From an uncultured Eubacteriales bacterium (GTDB taxonomy: Bacteria > Bacillota > Clostridia > Christensenellales > Pumilibacteraceae), in assembly GCA_900553005.1 (NCBI GenBank), contig USBU01000005.1, positions 1 to 19,429 on the forward strand: a stretch of 19,429 nucleotides of DNA. Direction: 5' to 3'. The position numbers were made by a program, and so were the translations under genes. Under the pieces are notes generated by a model, which made no database searches, was not told the DNA's origin, and saw nothing but the letters and a program-made list of their open reading frames with translations. Positions 7,986 to 14,584 of this stretch are shown one piece after another (positions within the stretch are counted from its first letter, which is position 1; each line of letters begins with the position of its first letter).

Positions 7986-9566
7986 TCAGGCTTTAATTCC
8001 GTCTTTTATAAGTTTATATTCTATCGCGTCCTTAAGCGCGATCAAAGAAGCCTCTATTATATCGCGCGAAACTCCCACCGTGCTCCAGCTGTCCTTGCCG
8101 TCGCCCGATTCTATAAGCACCCGCGTTTTGGCCGAACTGGTCTCGCGGCTGTCGAGAATACGCACCTTGTAATCGGCAAGGGAAAACTCTCCCAAGGTCG
8201 GATAAAAGCGTTTCAGCGCGCGCCGCAGCGCAAGGTCCAGCGCATTTACGGGGCCGTTGCCCTCAGCCGCGCTGATCTCCGAGCTGCCGCCCACGCTAAC
8301 CTTTACTACCGCCGTCGCCGGTGAAAACTCCTCGCCCGAAATCTGCTCTCCTATGGTCTTGAATTTTTCAAGCGTAAAATACGGTTTATAGGTGCCAAGC
8401 GATTTTCTTATAAGCAGCTCGAAACTGGCATCCGCTCCCTCAAACTGGTACCCGTTGTACTCCAGCTCCTTAATTCTTCCTACGATCTCGCCCGTGACGG
8501 GATTATCCTTGGTCACCGACGGATCTATCTTTCTGACTTTTTCGAGAACGGTGCTTCTTCCGGCGACCTCGCTCATCAGAAACCTGCGGGAATTTCCCAC
8601 CTCGTCGGGCGAAACGTGCTCGAAGCTAAATGGAGCCTTGCTTACGCCGTCTATGTGCATACCGGCCTTATGAGCAAACGCCGATTTGCCGACATACGGC
8701 ATGGATCGGTTTAGCTTGACGTTGGCGATTTCCGCAAGGCGGCGGCACACGACGGTCAGCTTTTTCATGCTGTCATCGTCTATGCAGGCATAGCCGCGCT
8801 TAAGCTGCAAATTAGCGATAATTGCGGAAAGATTTGCGTTGCCGCACCTTTCGCCAAAGCCTATCAGCGTGCCCTGTACGCCCGACGCGCCCGCAAGCAC
8901 GGCCGTGACCGAATTGGCTACCGCCATCCCGGCGTCGTCGTGCGCATGAACGGCTACGGATACGCCCACCGCGCATAAGGCCGCGCGAACCGCGCTTTCT
9001 ATCTCGTCGGGAAAGCTGCCGCCGTTGGTGTCGCAAAGACATACGCTGTCCGCTCCGGCGCGCTCCGCAGCTTTAAGCGCCTGCAAGGCGTAATCCGGAT
9101 TGCGCTTGAATCCGTCGAAAAAATGCTCGGCGTCGAATATCACTTCCCGTCCCTGTCCTTTAAGATAAGCGACGGTGTCGTAAATCATTTCAAGATTTTC
9201 CTCCAGCGAAACCTTTAAGATTTCAGTAGCGTGAAAATCCCAGCTTTTGCCGAAAACCGTGACCGCGGGAGTGCCGGCGGCAAGAAGCGCCTTAAGTCCT
9301 GGATCCTGCTGCGCGGAAACGCCGCGCCGCCTGGTTGAACCGAACGCCGTAAGCCTGGAACGAACCAGCTTCAGATCGGAGGTCTCCTTAAAAAACTCGG
9401 CGTCCTTGGGATTAGACGACGGATTTCCCGCTTCGATATAATCCACGCCAAGCTCGTCGAGAGCGCGACAGACAGCAAGCTTGTCGCGGACTGAAAAGGA
9501 GATACCCTCGCCCTGCGCTCCGTCGCGCAACGTGGAATCAAGAATTGTCAGTTTTTTATCCTTCAA
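7986..9566 (-). CDS. cimA: (R)-Citramalate synthase
   Basis: It condenses pyruvate and acetyl-CoA to citramalate, the entry into threonine-independent isoleucine synthesis. At 526 aa it has the HMGL-like TIM barrel with STLRDGAQGEG (11-21), DYIEAGNPSSNPKDAEFF (42-59) and metal-binding HAHDD (207-211), followed by GFGERCGNANL and a C-terminal LeuA-type dimer/regulatory domain. The GAQ(A/G)EG motif and SNPKDAEFF are those of the CimA (TIGR00977-like) family rather than LeuA or homocitrate synthase. The start is TTG, directly abutting the leuA stop (TAA then TTG). AAAGGA inside the end of leuA serves as ribosome binding site about 10 bases away, suggesting translational coupling. No ATG is available near the family N-terminus. 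Confidence 0.93.
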   Translation of the reverse strand: MKDKKLTILDSTLRDGAQGEGISFSVRDKLAVCRALDELGVDYIEAGNPSSNPKDAEFFKETSDLKLVRSRLTAFGSTRRRGVSAQQDPGLKALLAAGTPAVTVFGKSWDFHATEILKVSLEENLEMIYDTVAYLKGQGREVIFDAEHFFDGFKRNPDYALQALKAAERAGADSVCLCDTNGGSFPDEIESAVRAALCAVGVSVAVHAHDDAGMAVANSVTAVLAGASGVQGTLIGFGERCGNANLSAIIANLQLKRGYACIDDDSMKKLTVVCRRLAEIANVKLNRSMPYVGKSAFAHKAGMHIDGVSKAPFSFEHVSPDEVGNSRRFLMSEVAGRSTVLEKVRKIDPSVTKDNPVTGEIVGRIKELEYNGYQFEGADASFELLIRKSLGTYKPYFTLEKFKTIGEQISGEEFSPATAVVKVSVGGSSEISAAEGNGPVNALDLALRRALKRFYPTLGEFSLADYKVRILDSRETSSAKTRVLIESGDGKDSWSTVGVSRDIIEASLIALKDAIEYKLIKDGIKA

Positions 9567-11105
9567 TTATTGCCCGTCCTTTAATAGACTTTTATCGTAA
9601 ATCATATTGTTTATGGCCGATACGTAAGCCATAACGGCCGCGTTTACTATATCCAGGCTTACCGCATGGCCGTTATACACGCTGCCGCCCGATTGAATTT
9701 TTACGGTAACGGCGCCCTGAGCGTCCGTGCCGCCCGTAACCGCGTCTATGAGGAAATCCACAAGCTCAAAACTTTCCCCGCCGACAATCTCGTTGATGGC
9801 CTTATAGCTGGCGTCTATCGGACCGAACGCAGAAGAGGACACGACCTCCCGCTTTTGCCCGTCGGGACAATCAAGCTTAACCGCGGACGTAGTCGTAATG
9901 GTATTGCCCACGTTGATAACGAATCTGTCCAGCTTATAGCTTTCGGGCACGCAGACCGATTTTTTATGCGCCAAAGCCTCCAGATCGCGGTCGGATACGC
10001 TTTTCTGCCTGTCGGCCAGCTTTTTGAATTCGTCGAATATATCGGCCAGCGTCTCGTCTGAAACGGGCATCCCCAGCGACTTTAACCTGTCGGCCAGGGC
10101 GTGCTTGCCCGAATGCTTGCCTAGCACCATCTTGTTTTCCGTAAGGCCGATGGATTCGGGCGTCATGATCTCGTAGGTCTTTTTGTTTGCCAGCACTCCG
10201 TGCTGATGTATGCCCGACTCGTGCGCGAAAGCGTTTTCACCCACGACGGCCTTGTTGGGCTGAACCTTTACTCCGGTGATCATACTTAGCAGCTTGCTGG
10301 ATTTGAAAATCTGCGTGGTATCCACGCCGCAGTCGGTGTCGTAAAACTCGCGGCGGGTATAAAGCGCCATTACGACTTCCTCGAGCGCCGTGTTCCCCGC
10401 GCGTTCGCCAATTCCGTTGACCGTGCACTCGACCTGAGTCGCGCCCGCCTTAACCGCCGCCAGACTGTTTGCGGTGGCCATGCCCAAATCGTTATGGCAA
10501 TGCACAGAAACGTCCGCGTTTTCAATCCCCTTGACGTTTTTTATCACGTAAGAAATAAGCTCGCCGTACTCGTCCGGCACGGCATAGCCCACGGTATCGG
10601 GCACGTTGACCGTTTTGGCGCCGGCGCGTATCGCCTCTGAAAGCACCGCGCAAAGAAAATCCGGATCGCTTCTCGAGGCGTCCTCCGCGGAAAATTCGAC
10701 GTCGTCGCACAGGCTTTTAGCGTAAGCGACCGATTCGTATGCGCGCTTTAAAACCTCCTCTCGCGTCATTTTAAGCTTATATTTCATATGCAGCTCGCTG
10801 GTGGCCAAAAAGACGTGTATGCGCGGATGAACGGCGTCCTTTACCGCGTCGTAAGCAACCGATATGTCCTTGTCAAGCGCACGGGCAAGCGAAGCGACCG
10901 TCGCGCGTTTTACGACAGCGGCAATGCTTTTGACCGCCTGAAAATCGCCGGGAGAGGCGATCGCAAAGCCGGCCTCTATTACGTCCACGCCCAATGCGTC
11001 AAGCTGCTCGGCCATGCGGAGCTTTTCGCTCATATTCATGCTGCAGCCCGGAGACTGCTCTCCGTCGCGCAGCGTAGTATCGAAAATTTTAATGCGTCTA
11101 GCCAT
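9567..11105 (-). CDS. leuA: 2-Isopropylmalate synthase
   Basis: The committed step of leucine synthesis: acetyl-CoA plus 2-oxoisovalerate gives 2-isopropylmalate. The 512-aa protein has the TIM-barrel motif TLRDGEQSPG (11-20), EAGFAIASPGD (44-54), the metal ligands of HCHND (202-206) and NGIGERAGNTALEEV. A C-terminal LeuA regulatory domain (about 390-512, with GGTDAQGAVTVKI) in this family binds leucine for feedback inhibition. The ribosome binding site AAGGAG lies 8 bases before the ATG. A 136-base gap with a hairpin separates it from ilvC upstream. It is immediately followed by cimA, its paralogue, which suggests the pair arose by duplication and divergence (inference). Confidence 0.96.
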   Translation of the reverse strand: MARRIKIFDTTLRDGEQSPGCSMNMSEKLRMAEQLDALGVDVIEAGFAIASPGDFQAVKSIAAVVKRATVASLARALDKDISVAYDAVKDAVHPRIHVFLATSELHMKYKLKMTREEVLKRAYESVAYAKSLCDDVEFSAEDASRSDPDFLCAVLSEAIRAGAKTVNVPDTVGYAVPDEYGELISYVIKNVKGIENADVSVHCHNDLGMATANSLAAVKAGATQVECTVNGIGERAGNTALEEVVMALYTRREFYDTDCGVDTTQIFKSSKLLSMITGVKVQPNKAVVGENAFAHESGIHQHGVLANKKTYEIMTPESIGLTENKMVLGKHSGKHALADRLKSLGMPVSDETLADIFDEFKKLADRQKSVSDRDLEALAHKKSVCVPESYKLDRFVINVGNTITTTSAVKLDCPDGQKREVVSSSAFGPIDASYKAINEIVGGESFELVDFLIDAVTGGTDAQGAVTVKIQSGGSVYNGHAVSLDIVNAAVMAYVSAINNMIYDKSLLKDGQ

Positions 11106-11168
11106 GGAAACTCTCCTTGTCCGATTAAGCGCCCGTTTGCCTTAAAAACACCGCGGGCTTAAAAATTT

Positions 11169-11217
11169 TCGGACCGAAAGACAACGCTTATTTCCGCAAA
11201 ACGGCCTTCCGGTCCGA
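11169..11217 (-). promoter_or_regulatory. Intercistronic hairpin between ilvC and leuA
   Basis: On the minus strand TCGGACCGGAA (11217-11207) pairs with TTTCGGTCCGA (11179-11169) over 11 bp with one G-U pair and a 27-base loop, then AAATTTTT. The long loop and broken U run make it a weak terminator at best. A partial terminator, or a stem that protects the 3' end of an ilvC transcript after processing, both fit. It sits in the longest spacer of the operon. Confidence 0.5.
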
Positions 11218-11241
11218 CACAAAATATTTGAGTAAACTCCG

Positions 11242-12246
11242 TTATTTTTCGGTAATTTCGTTCTGCCAGTTCATCATGCTGCGCAGATTTTTGCCGACGG
11301 TTTCAAGCTGATGCTCGGCCTCCATGCGACGGCGCGCATTGAAATACGGACGGTTGGACTGATTTTCAAGGATGAAATTGCGCGCAAACGTGCCGTCCTG
11401 AATGTCCGCAAGCACCTTCTTCATCGTTTTCTTGGTTTCGTCGGTGATAATCTTGGGACCGGTAACATAGTCGCCGTACTCCGCCGTATCGGAAATGGAA
11501 TATCTCATGCCGGCAAAGCCCGCCTTATTTATCAGATCTACAATCAGCTTCATCTCGTGCACGCACTCGAAATAAGCGCTTTCGGGCTGGTAGCCGGCTT
11601 CCACAAGCGTTTCAAATCCCGCCTTCATGAGCGCGGTAACGCCGCCGCAAAGCACAGCCTGCTCGCCGAACAGGTCGGTTTCGGTCTCCTCCTTAAAGGT
11701 GGTCTCCAGCACGCCCGCTCTTGCGCCGCCGATTCCCAGAGCGTAGGCAAGTCCGATTTCCTTGGCGTCGCCCGTAGCGTCCTGATGAACGGCTATAAGG
11801 CAGGGCACGCCCTTGCCCTCCTGGAACTGACTGCGGACGGTATGTCCCGGACCCTTGGGCGCAATCATTATGACGTTGACGTCTTTGGGCGGAACTATCT
11901 GACCGTAATGAATGTTAAAGCCGTGCGCGAACATCAGAGTTTTACCCGCCGTAAGATTCTTTTCGATACTGTCGCGATAAAGCTTGGCCTGCTTTTCGTC
12001 GTTGATAAGTATCATTATTATATCCGCCCAGGCGGCCGCCTCCTCGGCCGTAGCGACCTTAAGCCCCAGATCCTCCGCTTTTTTCCAGGACTTGCTGCCC
12101 TTATACAGACCTACCGTCACGTCCGCGCCCGAGTCGTGCAGATTAAGCGCGTGCGCGTGTCCCTGAGAACCGAAGCCGATAATGGCTATCTTCTTGTTTT
12201 TGATGCGTTTAAAATCGCAATCCTGTTCGTAATACATTACTGCCAT
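11242..12246 (-). CDS. ilvC: Ketol-acid reductoisomerase
   Basis: An Mg- and NAD(P)H-dependent enzyme that isomerises and reduces acetolactate or acetohydroxybutyrate to the dihydroxy acids. The 334-aa length fits class I. The Rossmann motif GFGSQG is at 24-29, followed by a coenzyme loop YKGSKSW (48-54); its serines are the kind that accept the NADPH 2'-phosphate, so NADPH use is likely (inference). AHGFNIHYG, GEQAVLCGG and the C-terminal knotted domain ending NLRSMMNW are diagnostic. A GGAGGT ribosome binding site sits 9 bases from the ATG. It is the second gene of the operon, 39 bases after ilvN. Confidence 0.97.
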   Translation of the reverse strand: MAVMYYEQDCDFKRIKNKKIAIIGFGSQGHAHALNLHDSGADVTVGLYKGSKSWKKAEDLGLKVATAEEAAAWADIIMILINDEKQAKLYRDSIEKNLTAGKTLMFAHGFNIHYGQIVPPKDVNVIMIAPKGPGHTVRSQFQEGKGVPCLIAVHQDATGDAKEIGLAYALGIGGARAGVLETTFKEETETDLFGEQAVLCGGVTALMKAGFETLVEAGYQPESAYFECVHEMKLIVDLINKAGFAGMRYSISDTAEYGDYVTGPKIITDETKKTMKKVLADIQDGTFARNFILENQSNRPYFNARRRMEAEHQLETVGKNLRSMMNWQNEITEK

Positions 12247-12285
12247 GATTTATATACCTCCGAAAATTTGGAATAAAATGCCTTT

Positions 12286-12792
12286 TTATTTTTTTGTTTC
12301 CTTCAAGCACTCCGGTCCGCGTTTTACCGCGGCAAGCCCGGTACGGACAATCTCCAGCACGGTAAACGGCTCCAGAAGCTTAATCAGCGCATTCAGCTTT
12401 TTCGAGTCGCCCGTAGCCTCCAGCACCAGCGCGGATACGGAAACGTCTATGATGTGCGCGCGGAAGATATTTGCTATCTCAAGCACCTCCGCCCGCGTAG
12501 ATTTAGTGCTTTTGACCTTGATAAGCATAAGCTCCCGATAAACGGCCTCGTCATCGTCCAACAGCTCGATTTTTCTGACTTCGACCAGCTTGAAAACCTG
12601 CTTTTTTATCTGATCGATGATATATTCGTCGCCCTTGACCGCCACCGTAATACGGCTCAGCTCCGGATCCTGGGTGACTCCGACCGACAGACTTTCGATA
12701 TTATAGCCCCGGCGGGCGAAAAGACTGCTTACCCGCCTTAAAACGCCCGAATGATTTTCGACCAGTATAGATAAAACGTATCTGTGCGTCAT
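12286..12792 (-). CDS. ilvN: Acetolactate synthase, small (regulatory) subunit
   Basis: A 168-aa regulatory subunit that activates the IlvB catalytic subunit and carries valine feedback inhibition in this family. Residues 1-75 form an ACT domain (ILVENHSGVLRRVSSLFARRGYNIESL) and the remainder is the IlvN C-terminal domain (LMLIKV, RAHIIDVS, LEATGDSKKLNALIKLLEPF). It is the first gene of the operon, starting 66 bases after the T-box attenuator. AGGG lies a few bases before the ATG. It is alternatively named ilvH. It is unusual in being ten genes away from its partner ilvB. Confidence 0.96.
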   Translation of the reverse strand: MTHRYVLSILVENHSGVLRRVSSLFARRGYNIESLSVGVTQDPELSRITVAVKGDEYIIDQIKKQVFKLVEVRKIELLDDDEAVYRELMLIKVKSTKSTRAEVLEIANIFRAHIIDVSVSALVLEATGDSKKLNALIKLLEPFTVLEIVRTGLAAVKRGPECLKETKK

Positions 12793-12858
12793 AAATTAAC
12801 CCTGCCTGTTGCCATGATTTTTTTTCGCCGGCGAAACGGCGCGAATACTCCGATATAC

Positions 12859-12893
12859 AAAAAAAGCCTTGCCGTCCCGGGACGAAAAGACTT
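12859..12893 (-). terminator. T-box attenuator (intrinsic terminator)
   Basis: Minus-strand AAGTCTTTTCGTCC (12893-12880) pairs with GGACGGCAAGGCTT (12877-12864) with one mismatch and two G-U pairs, followed by a run of T to 12859. It overlaps the antiterminator partner CCCGG, so the two structures exclude each other. Confidence 0.9.
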
Positions 12894-13145
12894 GAAACGT
12901 CTTCCGCGTTACCACCCGGATTGACCGATCGAACAACCGGCCCTCTCAGCAAGGAAATCCTTTTCGGCTTATAACGGCAGCCGCCGGACGGAACTACAGG
13001 GCGGTATAAACCGCTTTTCGCGCCGTCTGCTCGGGAATGAGATGGGTATTTTCAGCCGCCGTACCGACTTTCACCGAAAGCGCCGGCTCTCTTTGACAAC
13101 GGGCTGAAATCCGTTTTTTTCCGTCATTGCATTTGCGTATATATG
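12859..13145 (-). promoter_or_regulatory. T-box riboswitch leader of the ilv-leu operon
   Basis: Uncharged tRNA binding controls read-through into ilvN. The T-box sequence AATCCGGGTGGTAACGCGG is on the minus strand at 12922-12904. Its CCGGG can pair with CCCGG inside the terminator to form the antiterminator. Just before it, stem III (12942-12923) is GGCCGGU, loop UGUUCG, then AUCGGUC. Stem I begins around AUGACGG and contains the AAAGAGAG element (13094-13087) and a GGUG apical motif near 13075. After the upper stem I helix, the specifier strand reads AAAAUACCCAUCUCAUU: AUA (13049-13047) and AUC (13043-13041) are both isoleucine codons, while a strict GAA-NNN reading gives AAU. Isoleucine is therefore likely but the register is unresolved. 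The leader starts at the promoter about 7 bases upstream. Confidence 0.93.
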
Positions 13146-13150
13146 CAGGC

Positions 13151-13179
13151 ATTGTAGCACAATAAATTTTGCTTGTCAA
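13151..13179 (-). promoter_or_regulatory. Sigma-A promoter of the ilv-leu operon
   Basis: On the minus strand, -35 TTGACA (13179-13174), a 17-base spacer and -10 TACAAT (13156-13151). Predicted start is near 13144, at the 5' end of the T-box leader. Confidence 0.88.
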
Positions 13180-13224
13180 CAACTTTTTTGTAGAATTTAA
13201 GGTTTTTTTAATAAAAAATACCGA

Positions 13225-13253
13225 TTTACGCGAAATTTTCCTTTTTCTATAAT
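13225..13253 (+). promoter_or_regulatory. Candidate upstream promoter for the DUF4838 gene
   Basis: TTTACG (13225-13230), 17-base spacer, TATAAT (13248-13253). The -10 is perfect and the -35 is partial. It would give a longer leader than the second promoter. Confidence 0.5.
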
Positions 13254-13281
13254 ATAGTGTCTTATCGTACAAACGCCGGAC

Positions 13282-13311
13282 TTGACACGCGGCTATGAAA
13301 AAATATATACT
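13282..13311 (+). promoter_or_regulatory. Candidate main promoter for the DUF4838 gene
   Basis: TTGACA (13282-13287), 18-base spacer, TATACT (13306-13311). Predicted start is near 13318, which places the ATG at 13282-13284 outside the message and supports the start at 13360. Confidence 0.7.
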
Positions 13312-13359
13312 GAAAAAGCTGCCGGAAAACATAAAAATCAAACCAAAAGGACGCTTTAC

Positions 13360-14307
13360 ATGATTAAAGAACGCGGAATCGTTATACTTAAGGACGACCT
13401 TTGCCCCAAATGGCTGGATATAGTGCGCGAATGCAATTTCAACGTATTGGGCCTGCACACCCTTGACAAGCCCGGCGCGGTGAACGAATATACCGACTGG
13501 CTGAAACTTAAAGAAACGCAGGACGTTATCTCAAAGCTGGAAAGCCTGGGCGTGCGCGTGGAGCACGAGCTGCACGCGGTCAGCGCTCTGCTGCCGCGGT
13601 CGTTGTTTGAAACTTCTCCCTCGTTTTTCCGCGAGGAAAACGGAATGCGGGTAAAAAACGACAATTACTGCCCGTCGTGCGCAGAAGCCGCAGCCGTCGT
13701 AGCCGCCAATGCGCAAAAACTGGCGGAAACGCTTAAGCCGTCCACGCACAGATATTATCTTTGGCAGGACGACAACGCCATGGGCAGAAAATGCAACTGT
13801 CCCGATTGCCGCGGCCTGTCCGTTCCCGACCAGACGCTGATGATGATGCGCGCCATACTGAACGGACTGAAAAAAGCGGACCCGCAAGCGCAGCTCGCCT
13901 TTCTCGCGTATGAAAAGGACCTTTCCCTGCCGTCGGCCGAAATTCCCGAAGACATATTTTTGGAATTTGCGCCGATTAAACGCAACCATGAGCTTCCCTT
14001 AACTGCGGACTGCGAAATAAATTCCGGATTTAAAAATCAGCTGACGCGCCTGACGGAGATGTTCGGCGCAGACAGTTCTCATATCCTGGAATACTTTTTG
14101 GACGAATCGATGTATGCGAATTGGAAACGGGAAAACGTATCCGAGCTTAAGCTGAACGTCGGCCGGGTGACAGAGGACGTCCGCTTTTACTCGTCGTTGG
14201 GCATTGAATTTATAACCACCTTCGCCGCGTTTATGGATGAAACATATCTGGACAAATACGGTTATGACTGCGTAAAACGCTACGCCGACATTCTGCATTC
14301 CGTTTGA
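13360..14307 (+). CDS. DUF4838-like protein, possible glycoside-hydrolase-fold enzyme
   Basis: A 315-aa protein starting at ATG 13360 with AAAGGA 8 bases upstream. An in-frame ATG at 13282 lies within the -35 element and is rejected. The middle matches my recall of DUF4838 proteins: YYLWQDDN (132-139), a cysteine pair set CNCPDC (145-150), SVPDQTLMMMRAIL, AYEKDL and EFAPIKRNHELPL (202-214). A second CPSC pair is at 104-107. The N-terminal half (ILKDDLCPKWLDIVRECNFNVLGLH) looks like the start of a TIM barrel of the sugar-hydrolase kind. DUF4838 proteins are usually larger and often secreted; this one has no signal peptide and is probably cytoplasmic. The clustered cysteines could bind a metal. 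Substrate and reaction are unknown. It is divergent from the T-box operon, but nothing shows functional linkage. Confidence 0.72.
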   Translation: MIKERGIVILKDDLCPKWLDIVRECNFNVLGLHTLDKPGAVNEYTDWLKLKETQDVISKLESLGVRVEHELHAVSALLPRSLFETSPSFFREENGMRVKNDNYCPSCAEAAAVVAANAQKLAETLKPSTHRYYLWQDDNAMGRKCNCPDCRGLSVPDQTLMMMRAILNGLKKADPQAQLAFLAYEKDLSLPSAEIPEDIFLEFAPIKRNHELPLTADCEINSGFKNQLTRLTEMFGADSSHILEYFLDESMYANWKRENVSELKLNVGRVTEDVRFYSSLGIEFITTFAAFMDETYLDKYGYDCVKRYADILHSV

Positions 14308-14359
14308 CGCTTTCCGCCCTTTATATTATTCAGCGCCGAAAGACACTATTGCCGCATAA

Positions 14360-14395
14360 CGCGCCGATTCAATCGCAATCGGCGCGGATTTTTTT
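14360..14395 (+). terminator. Intrinsic terminator of the DUF4838 gene
   Basis: CGCGCCGATT (14360-14369) pairs perfectly with AATCGGCGCG (14377-14386) around a 7-base loop, followed by GA and seven T (14389-14395). The loop and right arm are part of a 20-base repeat that recurs at 16330. Confidence 0.92.
14368..14387 (+). repeat. 20-bp direct repeat, copy 1
   Basis: TTCAATCGCAATCGGCGCGG is identical to 16330-16349 and in the same orientation. This copy forms the loop and 3' arm of the terminator. The two copies flank the ABC-F gene. Confidence 0.9.
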
Positions 14396-14584
14396 ATTCA
14401 GTTTACACACTACACCCCGTCACGGACCGAAGCCGAATTCGTCGCGTCCCTCGTCGACGGAGCTTAAAAGCATTTTAAAACTCAAACCGGCCGCGCAGTT
14501 TATCGGCCGCGATATGCAATTTCAACAGCAGCAAAGCAAGTCCGCAAGCAAGCGGACGCCGCCAAAGCCGGTAAAACAATACTT

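Noticed and set aside
11311..12276. 321-codon plus-strand ORF opposite ilvC
   Set aside because: It is the complementary frame of a textbook ketol-acid reductoisomerase, with no start signal.
13201..13281. Possible CodY-type site near the ilv promoter (GAAATTTTC)
   Set aside because: It matches only part of the AATTTTCWGAAAATT consensus and lies in AT-rich DNA, too weak to call.
12994..13458. 154-codon minus-strand ORF across the T-box and its promoter
   Set aside because: It spans the promoter and structured leader RNA. Its start lies far upstream of the transcription start.
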